A DNA stretch of 64,000 bases from an uncultured Collinsella sp. (GCA_900540875.1 UQHT01000003.1:1-64000), one strand, 5' to 3'. Shown: positions 16,964 to 25,700, counted from the first letter of the stretch. Notes: generated by a model not told the origin, from the sequence alone. Numbers and translations are program-made.

Positions 16964-16996
16964 AAGCCCGGACCGCTTGGTGGTCTGGGCTTTTTT
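16964..16996 (+). terminator. Terminator of tRNA-Arg(TCT)
   Basis: AAGCCCGGACC pairs with GGTCTGGGCTT through one wobble pair, with a loop of about 7 bases, and six T follow. It lies 9 bases after the tRNA. Confidence 0.9.
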
Positions 16997-17058
16997 CATC
17001 TTGTATGCTGCTGAAGCCGAGCGCGAGCAAGCCGCTGCTGTTTGTTGGGGTTGGCATT

Positions 17059-17496
17059 TTACTTTTCCAGATGCTCTTTCAACAGCTCTAGCGCATGTGC
17101 GTAGCCCTGCAGGCCTTCGCCGGTGATGGTGGCGAAGCAGGCCAGGCGTGCATAGCTCACCTGGCGGAAGTCCTCGCGTGTCTCTACGGCGCTGATGTGT
17201 ACCTCGACGGCAGGGATGGCGACGGCCTTGAGGGCGTCGAGGATCGCCACGCTCGTATGCGTGTATGCCGCCGGGTTGATGACGATGCCGTCGACCTTGC
17301 CGTAGGCCTCCTGGATCTTGTCGACGATGCTGCCCTCGTGGTTAGACTGGAAGACCTCGACCTTGTCGAAGCCCTGTGCGGCACCTGCCTCCTGGCAGAT
17401 CTGCACTAAGCGGTCGTAGTTGTCGCTGCCATAGATGCCCGGCTCGCGAATGCCGAGCATGTTGAGGTTGGGGCCGTTGATGACGAGTGCTTTCAT
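17059..17496 (-). CDS. aroQ: 3-dehydroquinate dehydratase, type II
   Basis: The 145-residue enzyme turns 3-dehydroquinate into 3-dehydroshikimate. VINGPNLNMLGIREPGIYG carries the active-site Asn and lid Arg-Tyr region. QSNHEGSIVDKIQEA, INPAAYTHTSVAILDAL and VEVHISAVETREDFRQVS are the other type II blocks. The length is typical. AAGGA precedes ATG 17496. It is the last gene of the aromatic operon, separated from aroE-aroK by a strong hairpin, so it may be expressed less than the upstream genes. A longer in-frame ORF upstream is a GC artefact. Confidence 0.96.
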   Translation of the reverse strand: MKALVINGPNLNMLGIREPGIYGSDNYDRLVQICQEAGAAQGFDKVEVFQSNHEGSIVDKIQEAYGKVDGIVINPAAYTHTSVAILDALKAVAIPAVEVHISAVETREDFRQVSYARLACFATITGEGLQGYAHALELLKEHLEK

Positions 17497-17517
17497 GGTT
17501 GCTTCCTTTGCGATTGG

Positions 17518-17558
17518 AAAACCACCACAAAGGCGCCTGTCCCCTTTGTGGTGGTTTT
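17518..17558 (-). repeat. Perfect 16-bp inverted repeat between aroE-aroK and aroQ
   Basis: AAAACCACCACAAAGG at 17518-17533 is exactly complementary to 17543-17558; the loop is 9 bases (CGCCTGTCC on the plus strand). Short T runs flank it on both strands, so it can act as a terminator either way. On the minus strand the loop region reads GGGGACAGG. It may also be a dispersed palindromic element. Confidence 0.85.
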
Positions 17559-17560
17559 GG

Positions 17561-18811
17561 TTAGAGAGCGGGTGGGAGGGTGTCGAGGAGGGCTTGGGCG
17601 GTGTTGGCGGCGCAGTCGCGTGAGTCGATGATGTAGTCGGCCCAGGAGCGGTAGCGCGGCATGCGCTGCTCGGCGAGCTTGTCGATGCCATCGCGCGCCG
17701 TGATGGGGCGGCCCTTGTGGGCGAGCTCGTCGAGCTTGCGGTTGAGCATCACGATCTGGCTGTTCTGGTGCAGCAGCGGGTAGTTCTCGTCGCGCGTGAC
17801 CACGCCGCCGCCGGTGGAAAGCACCAGGCCGCTGCGCTTGGAGATGTCGGCCAGCGCCGCCGTCTCCTGTTCGCGGAACGCCGCCTCGCCGCGCTCGACG
17901 ATAAAGTCGGCGCAGGGCATGCCCAGGCGCTCCTCGAGGGCGCGATCCAGATCGATGTGCTCTCGTCCCGTGAGCAGGGCAATCTGCTCGCCCACACGGG
18001 TCTTGCCCGAGCCCGGCATGCCGATCAGCGCGATGTTCTGTTCGCGGCGTGACAGGCGCTCCGTTACGTCCAGAATGCGCTCACGCGGAGTGACCTGGCC
18101 GGTGTAGCGCTCAACGGCTTGCGCCGCCTGGGCCACGAGCATGAGCAGGCCGCCGATGCAGGGGATGCCGCGGCGCTCGGCCTCGAGCATCAGGCCCGTG
18201 CGTGCAGGGTTGTAGACAATGTCGATGACGCCCTCGAGCGCATCGAGCCCCTCGAGCGTGCAGGGGGCATCGGGACAGTGGGGGAACATGCCGGCGGGCG
18301 TGCAGTTGACGAGCAGTGCGGCGTCGGACTGCTGCGCGATGTTGTCGTAGTTGACTTCGCTCGTGCGGCCGACCGGCACGACGATGGCGCCCAGGTCGCC
18401 GAGCACCATGCTGGCAGTGGTGCCGGCGCCACCGGTGGCACCGAGCACGAGGGCCTTCTTGCCGGCAACCTCGACGCCCAGCTCCTCGACCAGGCATTGG
18501 AAGCCAAAGTAGTCGGTGTTGTCGCCGCGCAGGCGGCCGTCGGGCAGGCGCGTGATGGTGTTGACGTTTCCCATACGCTCGGCGAGTGGACTCAGCTCGT
18601 CCAGGTATTCCATGACGGCGCGCTTGTAGGGGATGGTCACGTTGGTGCCCTCCCATTCGTCACCCGTCATAAAAGCCTGGAGGTCCTCGGGCTCGCGCTC
18701 AAATCGTACGTACTCGAGCCCCGCGAGCTCCTTGTAGATGGTCGGGGTGTAGCTGTGGCCCAGCATGCGGCCCAGCACTCCGTAGGGGCGGGTTGCGGCG
18801 ACATCGGTCAT
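17561..18811 (-). CDS. aroE-aroK: Fused shikimate dehydrogenase / shikimate kinase
   Basis: A 416-residue fusion carrying out two consecutive steps, 3-dehydroshikimate to shikimate to shikimate-3-phosphate. Residues 1 to about 250 are AroE: GRMLGHSYTPTIYKEL binds shikimate, NVTIPYKRAVM carries the catalytic Lys, and GATGGAGTTAS binds NADP. Residues about 260-416 are AroK: GMPGSGKTRVGEQ (Walker A), HIDLDRALE, and LSTGGGVVTRDEN with the shikimate-binding Gly triplet. The ATG directly follows the pheA stop codon, implying coupled translation. Confidence 0.95.
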   Translation of the reverse strand: MTDVAATRPYGVLGRMLGHSYTPTIYKELAGLEYVRFEREPEDLQAFMTGDEWEGTNVTIPYKRAVMEYLDELSPLAERMGNVNTITRLPDGRLRGDNTDYFGFQCLVEELGVEVAGKKALVLGATGGAGTTASMVLGDLGAIVVPVGRTSEVNYDNIAQQSDAALLVNCTPAGMFPHCPDAPCTLEGLDALEGVIDIVYNPARTGLMLEAERRGIPCIGGLLMLVAQAAQAVERYTGQVTPRERILDVTERLSRREQNIALIGMPGSGKTRVGEQIALLTGREHIDLDRALEERLGMPCADFIVERGEAAFREQETAALADISKRSGLVLSTGGGVVTRDENYPLLHQNSQIVMLNRKLDELAHKGRPITARDGIDKLAEQRMPRYRSWADYIIDSRDCAANTAQALLDTLPPAL

Positions 18812-19957
18812 CTAGAGCACCTCCGTGTAACTGCCAAAGTAGGTGAAGCTCTCGCACACGTCGTCGATGGAATCGAGCAGGTCATCGAGGGCCTTGCTGC
18901 CAAAGGGGCAGTCCAGGTCAAAGTAGAACATAAACTCAAAGTCGTGCCCGGGGATGGGGCGGCTCTCGAGCTTGATGAGGTTGATATTGAGCGCGTAGAA
19001 GCGCTCGAGTACGCGATAGAGTGCGCCCGGCTCGTTGGCCGTGGTAATCATGAGCGAGGTGCGGTTGGCGCCGGGGTAGACGCGTGGCTCGCGGCTGATG
19101 ACGACAAAGCGCGTGTAGTTGTTGTCCGAGTCCTGGATGTTGGGCTCCAGTACCTCCAGGCCGTAGAGTGCGGCGCAGCTGCGCGATGCGATCGCGGCAA
19201 CATCGGTGCGTTCGGAGCTGGCGACCATCTCGGCCGACATGGCCGTGTTGGGGTACTTGGTGGCGTGCAGGTCGTGCGCCTCGATAAAGCCGGCGCATTG
19301 GGCAATGGCCTGGCCGTGGCTGTAGACCTCGTGCACGTCCGCAAGCTTGGCGCCGGGCTTGACGAGCAAGTTGTGGTCGATTTTGAGGCGCAGCGAGCGC
19401 ACGATATGGAAGTCGAACTGGGCGAGCAGGTCGTAGACGGCGTTAACCGAGCCGGCGGTGGAGTTCTCGATGGGCAGCACGCCAAACTCGCAGAAGCCGT
19501 CGCGCACGGCGCGCATGACGCCCTCGAAGGTCTCGAAGAACGCGATGTCGGGCACGTCGAAGAGTTTGCACGCGGCGATTTGACTGTAAGCGCCCTCAAC
19601 ACCCTGGCAGGCGACGGTGGCCGTCTGGGGGAAGGGCGTATCGAAGGCCTCGGCCGTGGCGTGTGCCCTTTGCGAGACCGTGATGCCCTTGAGCTCGTTG
19701 ATATAGCGCTGCTGCTCGGCCTTGCTCATGCTCATGAGGAGACGGAACAGGGTGATGGTCTGCGCCTCGTAGCGCTCGGGCGCGCGGCCGGCGAGGTTGT
19801 TGAGCTTGGAGCGCTCACGGGCGGGGTCGAAGACGGCCTTGCCCATCTCGATTTTTGACTTGGCGACCTCGGTGGCAATGTCCATGCGCTCAACAAAGCT
19901 GTTGAGGAGCGTGGTGTCGATGCCATCGATGGCCTGGCGGGTGTCAGCAAGGTCCAT
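18812..19957 (-). CDS. pheA: Fused chorismate mutase / prephenate dehydratase
   Basis: A 381-residue P-protein for phenylalanine synthesis: chorismate to prephenate to phenylpyruvate. Residues 1-90 are an AroQ-class chorismate mutase (RQAIDGIDTTLLNSFVERM, AKSKIEMGKAVFDPARE). The dehydratase domain starts with ACQGVEGAYSQIAA and contains ENSTAGSVNAVYDLL and NYTRFVVIS. The C-terminal ACT domain has NEPGALYRVLERF and LESRP, the usual phenylalanine-sensing motif, so feedback inhibition is likely. ATG 19957 follows AAAGGGG; a longer frame upstream has no homologous content. Confidence 0.95.
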   Translation of the reverse strand: MDLADTRQAIDGIDTTLLNSFVERMDIATEVAKSKIEMGKAVFDPARERSKLNNLAGRAPERYEAQTITLFRLLMSMSKAEQQRYINELKGITVSQRAHATAEAFDTPFPQTATVACQGVEGAYSQIAACKLFDVPDIAFFETFEGVMRAVRDGFCEFGVLPIENSTAGSVNAVYDLLAQFDFHIVRSLRLKIDHNLLVKPGAKLADVHEVYSHGQAIAQCAGFIEAHDLHATKYPNTAMSAEMVASSERTDVAAIASRSCAALYGLEVLEPNIQDSDNNYTRFVVISREPRVYPGANRTSLMITTANEPGALYRVLERFYALNINLIKLESRPIPGHDFEFMFYFDLDCPFGSKALDDLLDSIDDVCESFTYFGSYTEVL

Positions 19958-20000
19958 GAAGACCCCTTTCACGTGTCGGGGGATGTTGAGGGGTGGGTAG

Positions 20001-21098
20001 TTAGCGCTGGGCGGCGTCTTCGAGGAGGGCGTCCCAGATGGCAAGGGCGGCGGCTGCCTCGGCTACGGGGACAGCTCGGGGGACGATGCAGGGATCGTGG
20101 CGGCCGTGGACCGAGAGCTCGGCATTTTCCATAGCGTCCATGTCCACCGTCTGCTGCTCGCGGCCAATCGAGGGCGTCGGCTTTACGGCCATGCGCCACA
20201 TGACGGGCGCGCCGGTCGAAATACCGCCCAGGATGCCGCCGGCGTTGTTGGACTCGACCTCGATCTCGCCGGTCTCGGCATCGATGCGATACGGATCATT
20301 GTTCTCGCTGCCGCGCATGGCGGCCACGGCAAAGCCCATGCCAAACTCCACGCCCTTTACGGCTGGAATGCCAAAAGCGATTTGCGCGATGCGGTTCTCG
20401 ATGCCATCGAACATGGGGTCGCCGATGCCCGCGGGAAGCCCATAAATGCCGCACTCCACGATGCCGCCGATGCTGTCGAGTTCGTCGCGTGCGGCTAGGA
20501 TCTCCTCGCGCATGCGGCCGGCTGCGGCGGCGTCAATGCACGGCAAATCGTTCGTAAGGATCGCCTTGCGATCGGCCTCGCGATAGACCATATCGTCCAT
20601 CGGCAGGTCGGAGATGCCGCCGATCTGCGCCACATGCGCCATCACTTTAATGCCGCAGGCCTCGAGTGCCTGCAGCGCAATGCCGCCGGCGATGCACAGG
20701 GGTGCCGTTAGGCGGCCGGAGAAATGCCCGCCGCCGGCGACATCGTGCATGTTGTGATACTTCACGCGCGCAGAGAAGTCCGCATGTCCGGGGCGGGGCT
20801 TGCGGCGCAGCTCGGAGTAATCCTTGGAGCGCGTGTTGGTGTTCTCGATAATCGCGGCGATGGGCGCGCCGGTGGTATGTCCATCGACCACACCGGCGAT
20901 GATGTGGGCGGCGTCGGCCTCGCGGCGTTTGGTCGCGGTCTCGTCGCGACCGGGGGCACGACGGTCGAGGAAGGCCTGCAGCTGCTCCTGGTCAACAGCG
21001 ATGCCCGCCGGAATGCCATCGAGGGAGCAGCCGATGGCGGGGGAGTGCGACTGGCCGAAGATGCTTAAGTGCAAGACGTTGCCAAAGGTCGAGGACAT
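20001..21098 (-). CDS. aroC: Chorismate synthase
   Basis: The 365-residue FMN-dependent enzyme converts EPSP to chorismate. FGQSHSPAIGCSLDGIPAG holds the first signature. GRDETATKRREAD, RPGHADFSARVKY and GGGHFSGRLTAPLCIAGGIA follow, and GISTGAPVMWRMAVKPTPSI is near the C-terminus. Length is typical. The start is one base from the aroA stop. A minus-strand gap of 43 bases separates it from pheA. Confidence 0.97.
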   Translation of the reverse strand: MSSTFGNVLHLSIFGQSHSPAIGCSLDGIPAGIAVDQEQLQAFLDRRAPGRDETATKRREADAAHIIAGVVDGHTTGAPIAAIIENTNTRSKDYSELRRKPRPGHADFSARVKYHNMHDVAGGGHFSGRLTAPLCIAGGIALQALEACGIKVMAHVAQIGGISDLPMDDMVYREADRKAILTNDLPCIDAAAAGRMREEILAARDELDSIGGIVECGIYGLPAGIGDPMFDGIENRIAQIAFGIPAVKGVEFGMGFAVAAMRGSENNDPYRIDAETGEIEVESNNAGGILGGISTGAPVMWRMAVKPTPSIGREQQTVDMDAMENAELSVHGRHDPCIVPRAVPVAEAAAALAIWDALLEDAAQR

Positions 21099-21099
21099 G

Positions 21100-22419
21100 C
21101 TATTCCTCCTCGAGTGTGACCTTGCCGCCCAGCAGGCGGTAGTGGTCGAAGAAATCGGGATAGGACTTGTTGACGGCCTCGGCGCCGTGGATCACGACCT
21201 CGCCAGTGGCGCGGCTCGCGGCGATAGCGGCCATCATGGCGATGCGATGGTCGTTGTGCGAATCGACCTCGCCGCCGGTGAAGGCATCGACACCCTTGAT
21301 GATGAGGTCATCGCCGGCAATGCGCACCTGCGCGCCCAGCGCGGTGAGCTCGCGGGTGGTGGTGACCAGACGGTCGGATTCCTTGATGCGCAGACGGGCG
21401 CAATCGCGAATAAAGGTGCGGCCCTGCGCCAGCGATGCCACGGCCGAGATGACGGGCACCAGGTCCGGAATGTCGTGGGCGCTCATCTCAAAGCCGGCGA
21501 GCTTGTCGGACTGGACGGTGGCGGCGTTCGTGGAGCGCACGATGCGGGCGCCAAAGCGTGAAAGCGCGGCGAGCACGTTGCGGTCGCCCTGTGCGGAGCT
21601 CAGCGACACGCCCTCGACGGTGATTGGGTCGTTGCCGATGGCGCCGGCGCACAGCCAAAAGGCGGCGTTGGACCAGTCGCCCTCGACGGCTACGTTGCCG
21701 GGCGTGCGGTACGAGCCGCTGTTCACGCGGAAGTTCGTGACCTCGGGCTGGCCGTCCTTGGCCGGAATGCGCTCGACGTTGACCTCGACGCCGAAGGCCT
21801 TCATGGCCTGGATCGTCAGGTTGATGTAGGGGCGGCTCTCGATGAGGCCGGTCACCTGCACGCAGGAGGGCTGGGACAGCAGCGGGGCTGCCAGTAGCAG
21901 GCCGGAGATATACTGCGAGCTCACGTTGCCCGGAAGCACAAAGGTGCCCGGGCGCATGCGGCCGCTCGTCTTGAGCGGAAAACCGCCCAGGCCCTGCAGA
22001 TCGCAACCGGCGGCAATGATTTCGTCCGAGAGCGGGGAGAGCGGGCGGGCGCCCAGGCGGCCCTGGCCCACGAAGGTGGCCTCCGCACCCAGCGCACAGG
22101 CGACAGGCAGCATAAAGCGCAGCGTGGAGCCACTCTCACCGCAGTCGAGCGTGCCGCCGGCAAGGGCCTTGAGCAGGCCAAATTCGATGCTCTTCATGGT
22201 GGGGTGGACCTGGAAGCCGTCCTCGACGGTCTCGATGCGGGCACCGAGCGCCGTGAGGCAGCGCACCGTGGCCTCGATATCGGCGCAGGTCGTGTTGCAG
22301 GCAACGTGCGTCTCGCCGTTGGCAAGCGCGGCGCAGATGATGAGGCGATGCGCCATCGACTTGGACGCGATGGCGGGAACGGTGCCCTTGAGCGGGGACG
22401 GGGTGATGCGGGCTAGCAT
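21100..22419 (-). CDS. aroA: EPSP synthase (3-phosphoshikimate 1-carboxyvinyltransferase)
   Basis: A 439-residue enzyme joining PEP and shikimate-3-phosphate. KGTVPAIASKSMAHRLII contains the substrate-binding Lys-Ser pair, CGESGSTLRFMLPVACALG the PEP-binding segment, and RLRIKESDRL the conserved RxKESDR motif. IVPVISAVASLAQG precedes it with the catalytic acid region. ATG 22419 overlaps the end of aroB by seven bases, so the two are coupled. Confidence 0.97.
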   Translation of the reverse strand: MLARITPSPLKGTVPAIASKSMAHRLIICAALANGETHVACNTTCADIEATVRCLTALGARIETVEDGFQVHPTMKSIEFGLLKALAGGTLDCGESGSTLRFMLPVACALGAEATFVGQGRLGARPLSPLSDEIIAAGCDLQGLGGFPLKTSGRMRPGTFVLPGNVSSQYISGLLLAAPLLSQPSCVQVTGLIESRPYINLTIQAMKAFGVEVNVERIPAKDGQPEVTNFRVNSGSYRTPGNVAVEGDWSNAAFWLCAGAIGNDPITVEGVSLSSAQGDRNVLAALSRFGARIVRSTNAATVQSDKLAGFEMSAHDIPDLVPVISAVASLAQGRTFIRDCARLRIKESDRLVTTTRELTALGAQVRIAGDDLIIKGVDAFTGGEVDSHNDHRIAMMAAIAASRATGEVVIHGAEAVNKSYPDFFDHYRLLGGKVTLEEE

Positions 22420-23519
22420 GCGGAAGCGTCTCCCTTCTGGCCGAGGCCCTCGGCAATTAAATCGTGGAAGGTGGAAAGCGGCGTGCGGTCGATGCTACAA
22501 CGGCCAATGTCGTGCGGAATTACCAGGTCGATGGTGTCGCCCGCGCGTTTTTTGTCGTGGAGCGCCTCGGCAAAGACGGCATCGGCATCTAGGTCGCAGC
22601 GAGTCTTGAGACCGTGGCGGGTGCAGAGCTCCTCAATACGATCGGGCAGCTCGGCATCGCAGATGCCATGCAGGGCTGCGGCACGCGTGATGATGCCCAT
22701 GCCGATCGACACGCAGTTGCCGTGGCCGAGCTCAAAGTGCTCGCAGGCTTCGACGGCGTGCCCGGCGCTGTGGCCAAAGTTGAGGAGCTTGCGCTGATTG
22801 GTTTCGCGCTCGTCGGCAACGACCACGGCGCGCTTAATGTCGATATTGCGGGCGATGATGAGCGCCACACGGGCCACGTCGCGGTTGAGCAACTCAAGCG
22901 TGAGCGGGGTCTTCTCCAGCTCGGCGAAGAGCTCGGGGTCGGCGATCACGGCGTGCTTGACGACCTCGCCGCAGCCGTCGGCGAACTGCTCGGGCGTGAG
23001 GGTTGCCAGGCACCCCACATCGGCGATGACCACGCTCGGCTGCCAAAAAGCGCCGGCCAGGTTCTTGCCGGCAGCCAGGTCGATGGCCGTCTTGCCGCCG
23101 ACCGACGAATCCACCATGGCGAGCAGGCTTGTGGGAATCTGCACAAACTTGCAGCCGCGCATGTAGGTGGCGGCCACAAAGCCCGCCACGTCGCCCACGA
23201 CGCCGCCACCCAGCGCCACGATCACGTCGGAGCGCGAAAGCTCGCGTTCGGCCACAAACTCCAAGATGGCAACGTAGGTCTCGGCACGCTTATGAGCCTC
23301 GCCGGCCTCGAAGGTGCAGATGCTCACCTCGTAGCCTGCGGATTCGAGGCTCTGCTTAACGGGCATCTGGTAGAGGGGGCCTACATTGGTGTCCGTCACG
23401 ATGACGGCGCGCGAGCCGCCGGCGGTGGTGCGGACGAGCGGACCTGCCTGCTCCAGCAAAAACGTGCCCACATGCACCTGGTAGGGGCGTGCAGTGTCGA
23501 TATCGATAGTAATCGCCAT
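22413..23519 (-). CDS. aroB: 3-dehydroquinate synthase
   Basis: The 368-residue NAD- and metal-dependent enzyme cyclises DAHP to 3-dehydroquinate. ALGGGVVGDVAGFVAATYMRG is the NAD-binding core. QIPTSLLAMVDSSVGGKTAIDL and GKNLAGAFWQP are the active-site blocks, and LNFGHSAGHAVE carries metal-binding His residues. Length is standard. It lies 36 bases after tyrA and overlaps aroA. Confidence 0.97.
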   Translation of the reverse strand: MAITIDIDTARPYQVHVGTFLLEQAGPLVRTTAGGSRAVIVTDTNVGPLYQMPVKQSLESAGYEVSICTFEAGEAHKRAETYVAILEFVAERELSRSDVIVALGGGVVGDVAGFVAATYMRGCKFVQIPTSLLAMVDSSVGGKTAIDLAAGKNLAGAFWQPSVVIADVGCLATLTPEQFADGCGEVVKHAVIADPELFAELEKTPLTLELLNRDVARVALIIARNIDIKRAVVVADERETNQRKLLNFGHSAGHAVEACEHFELGHGNCVSIGMGIITRAAALHGICDAELPDRIEELCTRHGLKTRCDLDADAVFAEALHDKKRAGDTIDLVIPHDIGRCSIDRTPLSTFHDLIAEGLGQKGDASAC

Positions 23520-23555
23520 AAGCTTCGGTCCTTTCGACCTGGCGTGATGGGTGGT

Positions 23556-24470
23556 CTAGTGGGAGGCCTCGTCGTCGAGCGCGCGCTTAATGCGGTCGCC
23601 CTCGGCAAGGAGATTCTCCAGATAGCGCTGGTCGCGGTCCTTAAGGGCGCGGCTGTAGGCGCCAAGCGATTCGATCAGATGGTCGATCTCGAAGGCGAGC
23701 GCATCGGCGTCATCAATCATGAGCTCGGACCACATCTGCGGATTGAGGTGCGCCACGCGGGTGAGGTCGCGGTAGCTGCCGGCCGAAAAGCCGTGGTGGA
23801 CCTGAGCGGTCGGGCTCTTAACGTAGGCGTTGGAGACGACGTGCGCGAGCTGGCTCGTAAAGGCGATGACGCGGTCGTGCTCGGCGGCGCTCGTTACGCT
23901 GAACTTGCCAAAGCCTAAGGGACGTACCATCTCGCGCACCTGGCCCAAAAGCTCCAGCTTAAGTGCGTCGTCAACTGCGGGCGGTACAAGCACGAGCGGT
24001 GCGTCCTGGAATAGGTCGGCGCGGGAATGTGCGTAGCCCGAGAACTGCGTGCCCGCCATGGGGTGCGCGCCCACAAAGTAAAAACCATGCTCGCTGGCAA
24101 GCTCAAAGGCGCGCTCGCACACGATACCCTTGACGCCCACGGTGTCGATCACCACGGGGCCCATGATGGCCTCGGTGTCGGTGGCGTCGGCGAGTGCCTG
24201 GGCGTGCGCCTCGAGCCACTCGATGCAGGCCTCGGGGTAGCATGCCAGGACGATGATGTCGCACTCGCCGAGCGTCTCGTCGTTGAGCTCGCCGGCAACG
24301 GTGCCCATGCTGGCGGCCGTCATGACGTCGTCATCGGGGTCCCAGGCCAGCACACGGACGCCCGCCTGCGCATAGCCGCGGGCAAAACTGCCGCCGATGA
24401 GGCCCAGGCCCACGATGCCGGCGCACTTGGGGCCACCCTGGTTAACGCGTGCGTTTCTCACCGTGCCCAT
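23556..24470 (-). CDS. tyrA: Prephenate dehydrogenase
   Basis: A 304-residue enzyme oxidising prephenate to 4-hydroxyphenylpyruvate for tyrosine. IVGLGLIGGSFARGY is the NAD-binding loop, with an acidic WDPDDD after the second strand that favours NAD. VGAHPMAGTQFSGYAHS carries the catalytic His, and FTSQLAHVVSNAYV lies in the helical dimer domain. No C-terminal ACT domain is seen, so tyrosine control must act elsewhere, if at all. Only three bases separate it from the DAHP synthase stop. Confidence 0.94.
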   Translation of the reverse strand: MGTVRNARVNQGGPKCAGIVGLGLIGGSFARGYAQAGVRVLAWDPDDDVMTAASMGTVAGELNDETLGECDIIVLACYPEACIEWLEAHAQALADATDTEAIMGPVVIDTVGVKGIVCERAFELASEHGFYFVGAHPMAGTQFSGYAHSRADLFQDAPLVLVPPAVDDALKLELLGQVREMVRPLGFGKFSVTSAAEHDRVIAFTSQLAHVVSNAYVKSPTAQVHHGFSAGSYRDLTRVAHLNPQMWSELMIDDADALAFEIDHLIESLGAYSRALKDRDQRYLENLLAEGDRIKRALDDEASH

Positions 24471-24473
24471 GGG

Positions 24474-25496
24474 CTACTCCATGGTCTCTTGGCAGACAAC
24501 CTCGCGGATGGCCCGGATGCGGCGCATGGTGTCGTCGAACTGATCGGGGGTGAGGGCCTGGGCGCCGTCGGACCATGCGCGGCTGGGCTCGTCGTGGACC
24601 TCGATCTCCAGGCCGTTGGCACCGCAGGCGGTCGCGGCGAGCGCCATGGGCTCAACGTAGCGGGTGTAGCCGGTGGCGTGGCTGGGGTCGGCGACGACGG
24701 GCAGGTGCGACAGGTGGTGCAGCACCGGCACGGCATTGAGGTCGAAGGTGTTGCGGGTGCGGGTCTCGAAGGTGCGGATGCCGCGCTCGCACAGGATGAC
24801 GTTGTCGTTGCCCTCGCTCATGATGTACTCGGCGGCCATGAGCAGCTCATCGATCGTGCCGGACATGCCGCGCTTAAGCAAGATCGGAGTCTTGGTCTTG
24901 CCGACCTCTTTAAGCAGAGGGAAGTTCTGGGCGTTGCGGGCGCCGATCTGCATGACGTCGATCTTCTTGTCCAGGAAGACCTGCACGTCGCGCGGGTCCA
25001 TGATCTCGGTGACGATCGGCATGTCGAGCTCGGCAGACGCCTCGCACAGCAGGTCCAGACCGGCGGGGCCCATGCCCTGGTAGGCGTAAGGGGAAGTGCG
25101 GGGCTTGTAGGCACCGCCGCGCAGCATCGTAGCACCGGCGGCCTTCACGCGGCGGGCGATGCGGATGAGGTTCTCGCCCTCGACGGAGCACGGGCCGGCG
25201 ATGACCTGGAACTGATCGCCGCCGATCTTGACGCCGTGGCCGCAGTCGATGACGGAGTCCTCGGGGTGGAACTTGCGGTTGGCGCGCTTGAACGGCTCGG
25301 AGACGCGCTGCACGCGCTCGACGACATCCATGGACTCGAGCAGGAACGGGTCGATCTTGGTCGTATCGCCCACCAGGCCGATGATCGTCTCATTCTCGCC
25401 GCGCGAGACATCGGTCTTCAGGCCCTTTTTCTCAATCCAGCTGACGATATGGCTGACGGCCTCGTCGCTGGCGCTCTCTTTTAAAATTGCAATCAT
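24474..25496 (-). CDS. aroF: 3-deoxy-7-phosphoheptulonate synthase (type I-beta DAHP synthase)
   Basis: The 340-residue enzyme condenses PEP and erythrose-4-phosphate, the first step of the pathway. Residues 1-75 form a ferredoxin-like regulatory domain (MIAILKESASDEAVSHIVSW), as in feedback-regulated type I-beta enzymes. The barrel has IAGPCSVEGEN, MLRGGAYKPRTSPY and QIGARNAQNFPLL, with PVVADPSHATGY near the end holding a metal ligand. ATG 25496 is chosen because the domain starts there; an ATG at 25544 lies in the presumed leader. First gene of the operon, so its leader likely controls all eight genes. Confidence 0.95.
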   Translation of the reverse strand: MIAILKESASDEAVSHIVSWIEKKGLKTDVSRGENETIIGLVGDTTKIDPFLLESMDVVERVQRVSEPFKRANRKFHPEDSVIDCGHGVKIGGDQFQVIAGPCSVEGENLIRIARRVKAAGATMLRGGAYKPRTSPYAYQGMGPAGLDLLCEASAELDMPIVTEIMDPRDVQVFLDKKIDVMQIGARNAQNFPLLKEVGKTKTPILLKRGMSGTIDELLMAAEYIMSEGNDNVILCERGIRTFETRTRNTFDLNAVPVLHHLSHLPVVADPSHATGYTRYVEPMALAATACGANGLEIEVHDEPSRAWSDGAQALTPDQFDDTMRRIRAIREVVCQETME

Positions 25497-25529
25497 GGTG
25501 TGCCTCTCACCTCGATGGATAACCCTTGC

Positions 25530-25554
25530 AAAAACGGCCCGCATCGCGAGCCGT
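25530..25554 (-). promoter_or_regulatory. Candidate attenuator hairpin in the aromatic operon leader
   Basis: On the minus strand ACGGCTCGC pairs with GCGGGCCGT (one wobble) around a 3-base loop, and TTTT follows directly. It lies 34 bases before the DAHP synthase ATG, where a terminator would block the whole operon. A short ORF of 20 codons (25569 to 25507) with Tyr, Phe and Tyr codons overlaps it. Attenuation is inferred. Confidence 0.45.
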
Positions 25555-25659
25555 GTACATATGGTGCATGAGAGTTTATACTATCTGACTCGCTTTTGCC
25601 TTCTAAAGTGGGCCGTTGAGCCGCGTCTTCCTCGGAATTGCAAAGCTTTTTCTTTTATT

Positions 25660-25689
25660 TTGATAGCCCGTGGTGCACTTGGGTATAAT
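25660..25689 (+). promoter_or_regulatory. Promoter of tRNA-Arg(CCG)
   Basis: TTGATA at 25660-25665 and a consensus TATAAT at 25684-25689 are separated by 18 bases. The -10 box ends 11 bases before the mature tRNA. Confidence 0.7.
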
Positions 25690-25700
25690 GCCAGACGTTG

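Noticed and set aside
18119..19858. A 579-codon plus-strand ORF antisense to aroE-aroK and pheA
   Set aside because: Its product is low-complexity, rich in Ala, Gly, Val and Asp, with no recognisable motif. It mirrors well-defined genes on the other strand and comes from high GC third positions.
24027..25484. A 485-codon plus-strand ORF antisense to tyrA and DAHP synthase
   Set aside because: Same type of GC-driven shadow; the minus strand codes for clear enzymes.
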